Below, piece after piece: positions 29,331-41,293 of a stretch of DNA of 64,000 nt (position 1 is the first letter of the stretch; the number at the start of each line of letters is the position of its first letter). Both the position numbers and the translations under genes were made by a program. Below the pieces are notes generated by a model. It was not told the origin of the DNA, did not search any database, and saw only the letters and a list, made by a program, of their open reading frames with translations. Source of the stretch: Yponomeuta sedellus (Eukaryota; Arthropoda; Insecta; Lepidoptera; Yponomeutidae); contig OW203738.1 in the NCBI GenBank assembly GCA_934045075.1, positions 7,920,868 to 7,984,867 on the forward strand, given 5' to 3'.

Positions 29331-31010
29331 TAGTAAGCAATTTTGTTTTTGAATGAATCGCAATGCTCTTTCATAGTTATACATTTAACGGGTCTAAACG
29401 GGATAATTTATTTGGTGAAGTTAAAAAAATACTGAGGTCACCACAGAAACTGAAACGTTGTAGAAAACCTAGGGAATGAATATAAGATACAACAAATGAT
29501 ATGAAAAAAAAACATATAAAGATGCAAATTAAAATTGGCGCTCTTATTGCTAAAAACAATTTTTTCCATTCAACCTATAATAAATAAGGTTATTACAAGG
29601 GAACTAAGGTAATTAATTTTACCTAACAAACAATCGCGATTAAAACTGTTAGCTGCTTACCTTAACTACGTACTGAGATAAAATAAACAGATTTATCTAG
29701 AGTCTGATAGCTCGCAAACGTGACGTGTAAATACTGAATACACGGCAATACCAAAACTTAATAGAAATTGGTATGTCAGCCGGTGTCTAAAGACGACCAC
29801 GTCTATACGGCTAAACCTTACACCTATAGTACACTGTACCACCGAAAAAACTCCTTCCCATCTCAGTGATGACCGCGAGACAAATGACTCGGTCACAATT
29901 CGGTCTTGTCGTTTACGCCTCGACCGCGTGTGGTGATTACGTCTTCATCCGATTGTTTGACGGTGGATGAATTAGGCTCTTTCTCCGGAGAGAATGGACT
30001 AACGGGGATATCTAAGTTCCACTTGCAATGGCTTTAATAACAATAAATTGGTTTCTTTCCTTCCTTCTTAAGGCACTCGATCCCGCTTTGGAAGTAGGCG
30101 AAGACCAAACAACGAAGGACGAATTGAAGTGCTGACTACTTTTCTTTGTTTTTATATCGATTCAATCTTGAATACTTCTTTCGTGGTTTAGAAATTGCTT
30201 TAACGCGATTATTGTGGGTACATAAACTCACCCTTGTATCGGGTAGCCCGTGATTTTCCACTAGCCACGATCCCGATAAAGATCTTTTTTTGAATTAGTG
30301 TATTAGATAAACCTGATGATTCCGGATTCATTTATATGAAGTTTTCTTGACAGAGTGGGAAGGTTAAGCACAGTCTCCAAATCAAACTTAATGGAAACTG
30401 AAATAAAAAAAACTATGAAAATCTAAGCACAGGCGACATCATATGTATATTATGTGTACTCTACTCAGTTATATTACGGGCGACTTTGCAACAAAAATAC
30501 AAAGGTTGAAATTGTCTGTTTTGTGATTTTTAGCCTAATTGTAGTATTGTATTTGTGTTTTAGCAGTAGCAACGTGATATGGTGATGAGTACCAAGATTT
30601 AGAGCCAACTAGTAACTTGGGATATTTTGCAAAATAAAACGACAAAACAAATTTCCCACCTAATGCTTTTGTCGTGTTTATACTGATTCTATTCATTTAT
30701 GATGAACCGATTTAGATGTTATTTGTAAAAATCGGACCATTCGTGAGAACAGAATTAGATATACATATGAGCCAAAGACATTCCCTTCCTATCGATCTTC
30801 GCCAACGTCGATTACTATGGAGACAATTTCAATGAAGTGATGTTATTTACGAAGTCATAAAGTTATACTTCATCTTTTAGTGCCATCTTCTATTGGAGGT
30901 CCGCTACTTTGTCCCGTGACGTCGCGACTTAGAAGAGTTCGTCATTCCTCGTGCTAAACCACTCTGCAAGATTTTGGAGCCACGATCTGTAGTAGAGCAT
31001 TTGTTACACT
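29330..31010. other. Non-coding stretch
   Basis: AT-rich to mixed. 29500-29560 has a weak family E resemblance in complement. No gene or clear repeat otherwise. Confidence 0.35.
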
Positions 31011-31011
31011 T

Positions 31012-31235
31012 CTTCTTCTTCAGGCTATATTATGTAGTGGACTGCTGGACATAGCCCTCCCCTAATGACCGCCATAGCGTTCCGGCTTCAGCTTGCCGCA
31101 TCCAGCATCTGCCGGTAGTTTTTGGCAGATCGTGATCCCATGCTGGTCAGAGGGCGTCCTACACTACGTTTGCCGAGTCGCGGTCTCCACTAAAAAACAC
31201 GTCTACTCCAACGGTTGTCGGTTCTTTGTTATTTG
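31012..31235 (-). mobile_element. LINE K C-terminal fragment
   Basis: Complement of the K end: GTGGACTGCTGGACATAGCC, CTTGCCGCATCCAGCATCTG, CAGAGGGCGTCCTACACTAC, GCGGTCTCCACT. Frameshifted relative to the 24660 copy. Confidence 0.75.
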
Positions 31236-32475
31236 TAACACGCTGTGTAACTTTCTAACAATACCCAATCAACATCAAAAAACCAGCGCACGTCTAACAT
31301 GAAAACTGAGCCTGCACTCTCAACTCTGTCGCACCCGATCTCATCACATTAGCGACTCACTGTTGTGATGACCACGTCACTATCGATGCCAACTCACCGG
31401 CTACTGGTGTCCAGTTACACGAGGGACCGATTGACACCGATATCTGTCGATATCTAATCCAATGATACATATGAGCTTAGGCGTACGGGATATTGTCTTT
31501 ATGTTTTATCGTTGTTCTAAATTGGTCTTGTATTCTGCTGGACAATCAGTCCCGGGATACGGTACATCTATTGCAGATATTATTCCGCTGTTATGCAGTG
31601 TAAGATTTTTTCTTGCTTTTACGTACAAGAAAAAATGTTAATGAAAAATGTTGGGGTTTGTCAGATTTGTCAGTGGTAAAAGGTAATTCTTTCTACTATA
31701 CTTTAAGTAAAATTAAATCAGATTAGATTATAACTCTTTTTTGAACACACCAGAAAATAAAATGCATTAAAAGGCCAAGTCATTTCCCGCGTCTGTGCTA
31801 CTATGTCGAGGAGTGGCCACCTCAAGAAACAAGGCTGGCTTCAGCACTAGGTTAGTTTCATAATTTTACATTATATTTCATGGAAGATTACATCTAAACA
31901 TAAATATAAAGTTAAATGAACGAATCGTAAAAATTTTGGGAAAAATTCCAGAATATCTATTATGTAGTTTCCACTCAGTTGAACAAATATTTTTCTTAAA
32001 AGTTCTCGGTTCAAAGCTATCATATTTTGACATTTCGAAAAACGTTCAGACTGATAACCGAACGCGGTGGACCAGTGCGAAATTTAGAAAAGGCACTGAA
32101 CAAATAAAATGGTACAGAAAACAGTAAAAAATACAGAATACTTTTCTACGCATAAAGAAGATCTTGAAAACTTCTGATATACCTCGATTCGATACTGATA
32201 GACCTCCTGATGGAAAATTTCCCCATAACTTGAAACATGCTTTAAACAGCTTTAGGTATTAAAACGCTTAACTAAAATAAGATAGATCGTGTTACAATAC
32301 GTGATTTCACAGTGATTGGTTTCTTAATGATATTGAATAGATAAATGTTCCAGTGAGGTGGAAACTAATGAGTCGTTGCGACGTGATTGTATGTCAAATG
32401 TTGAGAAGGTCGTGTACGGTAAGTGTTACTTACATAATTATACTATCGCATATAGATCTGCTGTGTGGTGTCGGC
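31235..32475. other. Non-coding stretch
   Basis: No recognised gene. A TTTTTTCTTG / CAAGAAAAAA hairpin lies around 31606-31635. Confidence 0.35.
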
Positions 32476-32477
32476 CT

Positions 32478-32712
32478 AGAGAATAGCACCAACCCAAATT
32501 CTTTCCGCGGGTGTCGTAAAAGGCGACTAAGGGACACAAACCGGGGGGTGGGCAGCAGCGCCCTCCGCAGTACAATTCCACCAAACTGCGATCCCCAACC
32601 CGCATGCCCAGCGTGGGGATTATGGGCATTACCCCTAATGATGGCACAACCTTGCGCTATGGCGCTCATTAGGGGAGGGCTATGTCCAGCAGTGGACTAA
32701 TATAGCCAGAAG
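32478..32712 (+). mobile_element. SINE F, near complete
   Basis: CTTTCCGCGGGTGTCGTAAA, AGGCGACTAAGGGACAC, CCACCAAACTGCGATCCCCA, GCATGCCCAGCGTGGGGATT and the tail GGCGCTCATTAGGGGAGGGC, TATGTCCAGCAGTGGACTAA with AGAAGAAG. The last about 48 nt are nearly identical to the LINE K end at 24915-24962, so F probably borrows LINE K's reverse transcriptase. Another end at 57640-57735. Confidence 0.75.
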
Positions 32713-32961
32713 AAGAAGATATAGATCTATCAACGTTTGTGGTGGTAGGAAGCCTGTGTTAGTAGCAACAACTACTTAACGTAGGGTGGTGCAAGAGTCC
32801 CCAGGAAATTTACTTGTTTTGGTGTAATTCGAAAGATTTAGACGCAAAAGTGTTCTCCTCAGATCATAGAATGATCTGAGGTGTTCTCGCAGCTGAGAAG
32901 TAATAATGTAACATTTTGGACACTAGTGTCAAACTAACCCACCAAAGCTATTTGCTTATTG

Positions 32962-33024
32962 TATTGTATTTCTTTATTTATATAAGATATTTATCTATCT
33001 TAATATAAATAAAGAAATACAACA
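32962..33024. repeat. Palindrome with 20-bp arms
   Basis: TTGTATTTCTTTATTTATAT and its complement flank a 19-21-nt spacer. Minimal foldback. Confidence 0.75.
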
Positions 33025-33835
33025 GTAATTTATCTACAATACAGTTATTTATCTAACAATCCATAGGTTGTTAGTAAGATGACACTCAATATTAAAACTA
33101 AATATGTTAGTAAGATCACAAGTCATAGTTACCTAAAATATTAAATTAAATTTAAAAAATGTTCATATTGAAATTAAAATTTTAATTTTTAAGTTGAACT
33201 CCAAACTTATACTTTTGTTTACACAAAGGCCAGTGTCTAATTATTGGGCTATCCATTCTCTTTGCTATAGCCTTCAGGATAGTGTTGAACAGTGCACTGT
33301 TCAACATTTTCAAATTTTAGTGCCCGCGTTCATGAACGAAACTGAATCAACACAATATTTACTGAGAACAGGTATTTCAAGTTATGCATAAATATACATG
33401 TTTCTTAATGATTCGCGATAGTCATACATAGTTATATATTAAGATATACATGTTTACTATCACGACATATGTCAAGGAATATTTTTGTAGTGCAAAATGC
33501 GAATAAACGCAGACTCAAAAAAACATTTAAACCTTGTGTAGGTTTCCATAAAATGATAACAGAAATAGAAGGTTTTTTTTCAAAAGGTTTTGCATATTTA
33601 AAGTAATGAATTAAATTAGTACACAATTTTTTGACAGTTGGTTTCATGCTCAGCGATACGCTGTCTGAAAAGCATTTTTTTCAGCGAGCCGAGAAGACAA
33701 ACAATATATTATTATTGACAAGAACTAAAATTGCAACCGTCATCGTAACGCTGGAGCGTTACAAACATTAATCATCTAAGTAATTCTTAATTATCAACAA
33801 AATATAACATAACGTAACATTTACATACTGGCACA
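33025..33835. other. Non-coding stretch
   Basis: AT-rich; holds a 24-bp perfect palindrome TGTTGAACAGTG/CACTGTTCAACA at about 33283-33306. No gene. Confidence 0.45.
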
Positions 33836-33837
33836 TG

Positions 33838-34140
33838 GCCATTGTCTTACAATCCTCCACCAACCCGGACTTGGCCCCCGTAGTGGAGTATAGCTTAAGC
33901 TTCCTGCGACGCAGGAAGAGACCGAAGAAGAGGAAGATACATAAAAGGGTTGATATCGACTGGCACATACATTGCTTCTGGCCCCATACCCTGTGTCGTG
34001 GGTACCTGAAACAGCGACATCACAAACATGTACACATCCAAGACCTGGGGTTTTTTGTCCCCAGCCGGCAATCGAACCCGGAACCTCTCGTATGGTAGGC
34101 AGATGCGCGACCGCTGCGCCACAGAGGTTGTCATATAAAT
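33838..34140. mobile_element. Family J 3' half (+) abutting SINE B (-)
   Basis: 33838-33958: CTTACAATCCTCCACCAACC, GACTTGGCCCCCGTAGTGG, GGAAGAGACC, GGGTTGATATCGAC (J). 33959-34135: SINE B in complement with B box GGCAATCGAACCCGGAACC and CTGCGCCACAGAGG. B seems to have landed in the J end. Confidence 0.7.
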
Positions 34141-34217
34141 CATATGCCTCCAAAAAAGGTAGGTACTCCTACACTCTCTCTGAACAGTTAACTTACCCGA
34201 GCAATCACTCTTGAGAC

Positions 34218-34460
34218 GTTGACGCTGAATCGGGTATACTCGGCTCCATTTGGTCATTGATGCTAAGTCGAGGATTCATGGCTTCAGTTGGTCGTTAACA
34301 CTGAATCGGGTATACTCGGATCCGTTTGTTTACGCTAAATTGAGGGTTCATAGCTCTAGTTGGTAGTTGACGCTGAATCGGGTATACTCGGCTCCGTTTG
34401 GTCGTTGACGCTAAATTGAGGATTCATGGCATCTCAGTTGGTCGATGACGCTGAGTCGCA
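34218..34460. repeat. Minisatellite, 72-78-bp unit, about three copies
   Basis: GTTGACGCTGAATCGGGTAT starts units at about 34218, 34294 and 34366, with a partial unit at 34444. Each unit is bipartite: a CGGGTATACTCGG half and a TCGTTGACGCTAAATTGAGG half. CGGGTATACTCGG is partly palindromic. Confidence 0.75.
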
Positions 34461-35545
34461 TGTTTAATTTAGGCTTTATTTATTTTTAACAAAATTTTCT
34501 AGCGCCGTTACTAACTAGTTATATGACGTATAGTTAATTAATGTTTAATTAGTTTTTAATCAACTCTGTTAGATCGTTATCTCGTTATTTGTTTACGGCA
34601 GTCATTAAGATTTTTTAGATAAAAACGTCTTAGTTTATTTTAAGCAAAACTGTTTACTTTACTATGCAAAGGATATTTTTTAAAGTACAATTCATTACAA
34701 TAAAGTACAATTTTATTTTTTAAGATTATGGCGACTTAAATAACAAATAGGTAATTTGTGGTAATGTTAATGTTAAGACAGAAACAGTTAAAACGTGAAA
34801 AGCCTTGAAAAGCAATATTATAACTGACATATGGGCAATCGCGTCTGTGGTAGGAGAAATGGTTCTTTCCCCATTGACTCAATACATGATATAACTGTCG
34901 AAGAATTGAACATAAGCTTTGATAAGTACAGTTGACAGTTGATTTAGTTATAAAGGTGCCCGTAAAATAATTGAGCAGAGTGCTGGCATCCTGCTGCCGA
35001 CAGCTCATAACCTTAACATGCGTGGACTTTCCATCAACCAATCTTTCCATGGGTGGACAGTACTTGGTTTTATAAGGACGAATTTGCAGCAAAACTGCAA
35101 ACAAATATGAGCTGTCGACTATACCTAGCCGAAGGAAAACTTGTGGTTTCCAGCATTTACAAATGTGACGTCGCACCTCAGAAACTCGGGTTTTCCCACT
35201 TTGCCCTCTCTTAAAATAAATCAGCTAGGATATTTTTACAAATTATACTGCCCACGCAGTCACTTATACGTGCCCCACATTGATATGCGGTCGCGGAGAC
35301 TGCTGCGACCACGGCTCATACAAAACGTAAAATATCTGCGAATTTAATAGGCCGCGACCGCGCCAATGAATACTATTGCCTAGATAAAGGGGAATGATGC
35401 GGGCGCAACTTCGTAAATAGTGGTATGGTATAAAAATACAGTTTTAAAACAGAAAATTATAGAATTGATACACACACAATTACGGTCTTTTATTGAGCTA
35501 TAAAATTTCACGAAAATAATGTGCCAAATCAATAATACTAATTGA
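34460..35545. other. Non-coding stretch
   Basis: AT-rich to 34740, then mixed. A long minus frame at 34736-35176 has no recognisable domain. A GC-richer patch at 35140-35420 (GCGGTCGCGGAGACTGCTGC) is not repeated in the window. Confidence 0.35.
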
Positions 35546-35548
35546 AAT

Positions 35549-35872
35549 TGAAAAATGTTTAAAAACCTATTTAGAGGCTAAAAATTTCACCCATGCCGGG
35601 ATTCGAACCCGCAACCTCTGGCTATCCGTATCAGCGCTCTACCAATTGAGCCAATGGGCGACTCACGGCATCAGTGAAATTTCGAACCTCTTTACAATAT
35701 TCTCTGTATTACGTACAGGCAGCGACATCTGACTTAAGCAAATTGCATTACTTACAGCCCCGACTACCTACTTTGCAGTTAGGTTTAACATCGGAACGAT
35801 ATCACTGTACCCACATGATTACACTATTTTTATTTTTAATGCACTAACCCGTGCTAACCCGTGAAAAATGTT
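35549..35872 (-). mobile_element. SINE D, rearranged copy with 11-bp target-site duplication
   Basis: TGAAAAATGTT at 35549-35559 and 35862-35872. Inside, the whole insert reads in complement: AAAAACCTATTTAGAGGC at left, B-box complement, then GGCATCAGTGAAATTTCGAA, ATTACGTACAGGCAGCGACA and, at the right edge, TTTTTAATGCACTAACCCGT. The tail sequence is therefore at the wrong end relative to the head. Confidence 0.7.
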
Positions 35873-35874
35873 CA

Positions 35875-36675
35875 TTTATCACACACAGATAATATGAATA
35901 CTATAACAAAAAAATTGAGACAGTATGTGATAAAAAGGATGGGCTCAGCTTAGTGCTGCGAGAGCATGCATTATCACAGCGCTGATTTTCAGCCCGTCCT
36001 TGTTCTCACTGAATTAAATGTAATAAAAGTTTGCGGATTTTAAAAAGTGAGTAGTACTAATAGGAGTTGTGAGGACCTTCAAAATACTTATGAAAAACGT
36101 ATGCGTGAAACGTAAATGCTGCATGCTCACAGATTATATGCGTTAACAATGCTGGAGTAAAATTATCCCTTACTAGCGTTTTAAGAGCGTTTGGGAGCTC
36201 GCCCGGAATTCGTATGCGCTAGCGCAATGCTCGATACAATGGCACAGTAAAGAGCGAACGTCGTTTACAGCCTCCTGCGGTTTGGGAATTAAAATCCGCC
36301 TTGCCTGATACGACTGTTGGCGGGTGAAAATGCAGTGAAAGCGGCAGATGATATTTCGCGAACCGTTTTATTATGGCATTGCTATGCTGTTATTGTCTGG
36401 ATTTTCACTTGACAGCTTTGCGTCTGCACCACAACGAATTGTATATTTTCTATCTCAGTAAATCTGAAAAGTCTGAAAAACTACTAATAATTGTGTCAGC
36501 GTCGTTCAAATTTTCTAGGTACATCTGATACAGTCCACAATAGCTTAATTTTATTTACAAAGTTGCCCGTTAGCGTTTAGGCGTGTCTGTCTACGGCAAT
36601 TGGACAATCACAAGATAAGATAAGATTAGCAGCATGTCCCGGAACGATTCTTTTTCTGTGAAGTTATACTAGCAA
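35875..36675. other. Non-coding stretch
   Basis: A GC-richer patch at 36175-36330 and no repeat partners. Could be conserved intronic sequence; no evidence here. Confidence 0.35.
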
Positions 36676-36677
36676 TA

Positions 36678-36810
36678 CCACTCACTAACATCGGAAAACA
36701 TCGTGAGGAAACCTGAATGTCTGATATTGCCAATCCGCGGTGGGCACGCAAGGTAGTTAAGCCCATTCACTCTCTCTGAGTAAAGGAGTGGGCTCTGCAG
36801 TGGCTTTTAT
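36678..36810 (+). mobile_element. SINE Q fragment
   Basis: CATCGTGAGGAAACCTGAAT, GATATTGCCAATCCGCGGTG and GGCTCTGCAGTGG match the Q body in sense orientation. Confidence 0.55.
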
Positions 36811-37365
36811 ATAGTCTACATAAAAAATATTGAGTGCACGTCAGAGCACACGATAGAAAAACTTGTAAAGATATGGAGTACAAATTCCTCATCATCATTT
36901 ATGTCGAGTAAAAATACGTTTGGACCAGTGAGGTTTGACTAGTCGGATATTTTCTCAATGCGACATGCGAAAATAAAATGGGCGGAACTACAGAAGAAGT
37001 CAAACGCAGCTACAAATAAATACCATGTATGATTGAAAGAAAAAAATAACCATAAAATGAAAAGTCCCGCAAAGACATGAAATGCAATTTGCCGTGCGAT
37101 TTAACGCGAATTTCGACCAACTTTTACCAAAGAGTTCCGCTAAACGATACCGCGATTAAGACCCCATCATCCCGTGTCTCTCTCCGATGGAGGTTGCCGG
37201 GGAATATAATAGTTTGCGGTGGAGAACGCTCGCTAAATCACGAACTTACTAGATTGTCGTTGTGAAATTGGCACGTCTTATGAGTTTGTTAGCGGGTTTG
37301 GCGTATACTAGGTACTACAAAGTATTAAGTATGGATGGGTTCAAGAGAAAGATTGACGAAACAAA
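36810..37365. other. Non-coding stretch
   Basis: 37080-37270 is GC-richer with no recognised protein; possibly functional intronic DNA, unproven. Confidence 0.3.
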
Positions 37366-37369
37366 TATA

Positions 37370-37592
37370 TATTGCGAATGTGAGTGGAAGGGCCGGTAAG
37401 GAACGTCCCATGCGGACATACATTGACCAAATAGGGATGTATTAGCAACGGGGAAGATAAAAAGTACCGGAGTGCGTGCATGCAACGACTAATGAACGTT
37501 GATGAAGCGAAGCTGATCTGTCAGGAACGTGGCACGTGGCAGTCCCTGGGCTATGCCTATCCCTCTGGGATACAGGCGTGAGGTTATTTACG
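37370..37592 (+). mobile_element. LINE H 3' fragment
   Basis: Encodes, with frameshifts, the same C-terminus as 62880-63260 (GCGAATGTGAGTGGAAGG, AAGATAAAAAGTACCGGAGT, GTTGATGAAGCGAAGCTGAT, CAGGCGTGAGGTTATTTACG). Confidence 0.65.
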
Positions 37593-37653
37593 TATGGGTT
37601 CAAGAAGAGGGTTGGGTTCATCTTGAAATATTACGGATTGAAGTTGCTTATCG

Positions 37654-37838
37654 TCAGTGACAATACTCATTTTTTTTTTTTAACACACTAACCCGTGCTA
37701 AGGACAATTTAAAAACCTATTAGGAGGCTAAACATTCCACCCATGCCGGGATTCGAGCCCGCGACCTCTGCACGGATAGCCAGAGGTCGCGGGTTCGAAA
37801 AAATTCTTAGCCTCTAAATAGGTTTTTAAATCAGTGAC
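37654..37838 (-). mobile_element. SINE D, short inverted dimer with 8-bp target-site duplication
   Basis: TCAGTGAC at 37654-37661 and 37831-37838. Complement of the tail (AACACACTAACCCGTGCTAA) at left, inverted arm to the B box (GGGATTCGAGCCCGCGACCT), then the sense arm GGATAGCCAGAGGTCGCGGG...GCCTCTAAATAGG. The head is almost wholly missing, leaving a tight hairpin. Confidence 0.8.
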
Positions 37839-37839
37839 T

Positions 37840-38325
37840 AGTTCATAAAGTGGGACATCTGGTATATTCTACTAATTAATAAAGTAAGTAAGCGAAGTAG
37901 GTTTTTGTGCATTTTTTCACTTGTTCGTAGAATAAAGGAGAAATACAGTTTTATTGTCGGGAAACCATGAGGGAGGCCTATGTCCTGCGGTGGGCGTCAA
38001 ATGGCTGATGATGATGATGATGGTGATGACAGTGTTGGGAATCTTAGGAAACTATAAATTGTTTGCCAAGTTCACCTATCGTTAAAGTATCTATGTACAT
38101 TAGTTACAAGCCGCGGCACAGACCTTTTTGTCTTCATTTGTAAGTTATAAATTGTTAAATAAAAGTCTCTTTAAACTGTCATTAATGCCTCTAGTATAAG
38201 TGATTGGTGTGTGTTATTTCGCTTGAAGACAAATAAATACATTCTATTCTATATAGTAAAAAAACCCGCTATTCTCCACAAGAGTTGGTTGAACTGTTCC
38301 GGACAACACTTGACATAATTATGTA
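37840..38325. other. Non-coding stretch
   Basis: 37975-38035 has GTCCTGCGGTGGGCGTCAAA then a GATGAT repeat, a LINE-type 3' tail. The rest is AT-rich with ATTCTATTCTATAT. Confidence 0.4.
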
Positions 38326-38329
38326 TGAA

Positions 38330-39140
38330 AATAAAGGAGCCTATATACGTTCCAATCTAGGCTACACGCCTTCTCTCAAAGAAAGAGTATGGGCTTTAAT
38401 CACCACGCGAGCCCACCGCGGACTGACAAGTTCAAAAGTAACCTCAGACACTCAGAGTGCTTAGTGCGAGTTTTTTAACTACTCGATCGCGTTAACGTAA
38501 ACTCATATTTCTATGGCATCGAGGAAGCGCCACCTAGCGACAAGTATGGAAATTAAAATTGCTGAGTGCGAGTTGTAATGGTTTACGTTGAGAAGTGAAC
38601 ACGTTTACCAGCCAAAACACGAATAAACGCGAGCTCGCGTTGTACTATGACAGCGTTTTGCCAGTTCGAATGGTTATCTTACTTATACTCACTACTCAAT
38701 GCTCGATTAACGCGGTAGTAAAGTTATTCGATTGGATCTGTCAAACTCGCACTAAGCACTCTGGTTTCCTCAGGATATTTTTCTTCGCCGTAAGCGTGTG
38801 CCATAGATACTATAACTTTTTTTTTCACATATTAATATTTACACGAAAGCACATACATTGCTTCTGGCCCTACACTAGGATTCCCTGTGTCGTGGGAACC
38901 AGAAACAACGACATCACAAACATGTAAACATCCAAGACCTTGGGTTTTTTTTTGTCCTGTCCGGGGATCAAACCCGGGACCTCTTGAATGGTAGGCAGAT
39001 GCGCCACCGCTGCGCCACAGAGGCCGTCAAACAACTGACCTCAACATAGAAAGTAAAGTCATTGGCACATGCCGGGATTCGAACCCACGACCTCTCGAAA
39101 GAGAAGCCAGCGTTCTTCCGCTCCGCTACCACCACATGTT
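38330..39140 (-). mobile_element. SINE Q copy split by a MITE and by SINE B
   Basis: Q body in complement at 38330-38453, Q middle at 38765-38815 (GGTTTCCTCAGGATATTTTT) and Q tRNA-like head complement at 39049-39135 (GCCGGGATTCGAACCCACGA). The first gap is a 308-bp terminal-repeat element (38453-38764). The second is SINE B in minus orientation (38845-39030, B box GGGGATCAAACCCGGGACC). Three nested insertions in 800 bp. Confidence 0.7.
38453..38764. mobile_element. MITE with CAGAGTGCTTAGTGCGAGTT ends
   Basis: 21-bp terminal inverted repeats at about 38453-38473 and 38744-38764. CAGAG resembles hAT termini, but an 8-bp target duplication is not evident. It interrupts SINE Q, which gives the empty site by comparison with 42343-42370 (CACTCAGGATTCCTCAGG). 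Confidence 0.65.
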
Positions 39141-39635
39141 TAAGACTTATAAGACGGAAAAGACTTAAGTATTAATTATTGTTTACCTATACTAGGGCTT
39201 ACGTACGTTGTGGTTTTTCCCTTTCCCATTAATCAGGTAATTATTCATTTCTTTATTATGACTAATAGGTAATTTGTGGACTGTTGCGAAGCCGTCGTCG
39301 CTTGACGCGTCGTGCGCACGTTCACAAATACTGTGGAGAAATCTTCCATAATAATTTACAGTAGGTACTGCTCAAAACAATTATGGGAATGGGATTGCAA
39401 AGTAGAGTAAAACTTTTTGGTTAGGTTTTTTATTTAAAACTGTAATATTGAAGTGGCTTCCTTTACTCAAATTAAAAACTAAAGAACATGAGAGTAATTC
39501 TTAATTATGATGGTGGCCAAGACGCTATGCACAAACGGAGTGGGGCTTTTTACTTTTTTACTTTTTCAATTACAGAACTCTTTTGAGTCGCCTTAAAATT
39601 AACTTAATTATTCAAGACTTGTTTCGCCTGTTTTG
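39140..39635. other. Non-coding stretch
   Basis: Nothing recognised. Confidence 0.35.
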
Positions 39636-39636
39636 C

Positions 39637-39840
39637 AAGGTACGTTAAGCCGTTGGTGCCGGCTGTCATGTAATGGCAGTCGTTAAGTCATGTCAGAGGC
39701 CTTATGGGCGGCCAGTATCTTATAATAATCCTCCACCAACCCGGACTGAGCCCCCGTGGTGGAGTATGGCCTAACCTTCCTGCGATGCAAGAAGAGACCC
39801 GTGCCCCAGCAGTGGGGACATACAAGGGTTGATATCGATT
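39637..39840 (+). mobile_element. Family J SINE, 3' two-thirds
   Basis: AAGGTACGTTAAGCCGTTGG, CAGTCGTTAAGTCATGTCAG, CCCGGACTGAGCCCCCGTGG, GAAGAGACCCGTGCCCCAGC, GTGGGGACATACAAGGGTTG. Confidence 0.65.
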
Positions 39841-39844
39841 ATGG

Positions 39845-41290
39845 GGTAGGTGAGAAAAAAATTGCATCTCTAATAAAAAAATTTACATTTTATTCTACCG
39901 TTTGGTCGGCGTGACTAATAAGTATCTTTTTTTCCAATTTTCAGCTCTTTTATACAAATCATCTCAGAGATAGGTCGCGGACAGACAGACAAACAGACAG
40001 AAAGACGTCCGCGTCTTTGGTCCAGATGGCGAAACTACAAGGTCTCATTATCGACTACAGAAAACAGGCATAAGTACGAATGTCGTTTAAAAAAATACTG
40101 TTGCAAAAGGCAGCTAACTCAAGGCTTGTTTTCAGTCAGCTTTAGACTCATCAGTAAATTGTCAATAAATAAATTGAGTTGAAGGCTATCTATATCTGTC
40201 ATCAATTTTAGCCCTTTAAGTATCATTCAGTTTGTACCATTACGTATGTATAGTTTTTTTTAGTCATGTTGTTTATGAATTTGATTTACTTTCCAATAGG
40301 CAGGCAGGTTATATAAGATTTATATAGTCTGTTACTTCTCCTTCTAAAGTTTGCTGGAGGAAATCTCTTTCAGACGTAAGCTCGCCCTTGAACATGTTAT
40401 TCCATGTAATGTCCTGTTAAATGTTTTGTGTGCAGTAATGTATAATAATAAATAGATAATTCATGCATTCATTAGACAGATGGTGCATTAGATGCACACT
40501 GACCTACGTCTATACACGTCGTTATCAGTGTAATAATACTAGTTAGTACTAGCCCGTAGTAGATAATTGGCACATTATAGTTTAGTATTGACGCAGAAGG
40601 CACATGGCTCGCACGTACGATATGGTGTTCATGTAACTTGATTCTTAATTACGGCCTATTTTTTTACAACTTATATTTAGTCAGACAGGATTCTAGACTC
40701 TTAGCGGGCAAGCGCGCAGTGTGAGACGAGCAACCGACGACACGAGCTCCGTCTTTGCTCACCATGATTAAGCTCTGCGAATCGGAGCGAAACCTGGTCG
40801 GACTCATACGATATAACAACATCCGTAAGTAGATCCGGACTAAAGGTCTACAATGTGATGTGTTTACGAAAGTTTTAGTTAAAAAAGACAGGATTCTATC
40901 CGGAAATTTCTCTTTCTAATCTAATCTCTTATGAATTTCACGACAATTTTATCGTCTAACTACAATACCTAGAAAGAAAAAAAGACATTTATTATACCAA
41001 CAAGACACATGACAGAAACAAAATAACCACATAAATTTATATAATATGAAATAAACGAAATAAAAAAAGACAGGCTTAGCCTGACACACCTCTAACAGGG
41101 ATGCATGTCAGAAATTTAGACGCAGACTTTGACACTGTATGCCGTGACGACGGGACTAAAAAAAATGCGTGTCGAAAAGGCCAGAGGCTAAGCATAATTG
41201 TTGTTTTAAACGTTGATATGTGGCTTATTGGTCTCATTTAATAAAAAAAACTTAAATAAAAAACACCCAACGATCCGACTGGTAAGCATT
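39845..41290. other. Non-coding stretch
   Basis: 39965-39990 is GACAGACAAACAGACAG low complexity. No gene or clear repeat; 40960-41110 has A-rich DNA. One of the longest repeat-poor parts of intron 2. Confidence 0.35.
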
Positions 41291-41293
41291 AAC

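Noticed and set aside
34736..35176. 146-codon minus frame
   Set aside because: No recognisable domain, no splice or start context, AT-rich chance composition.
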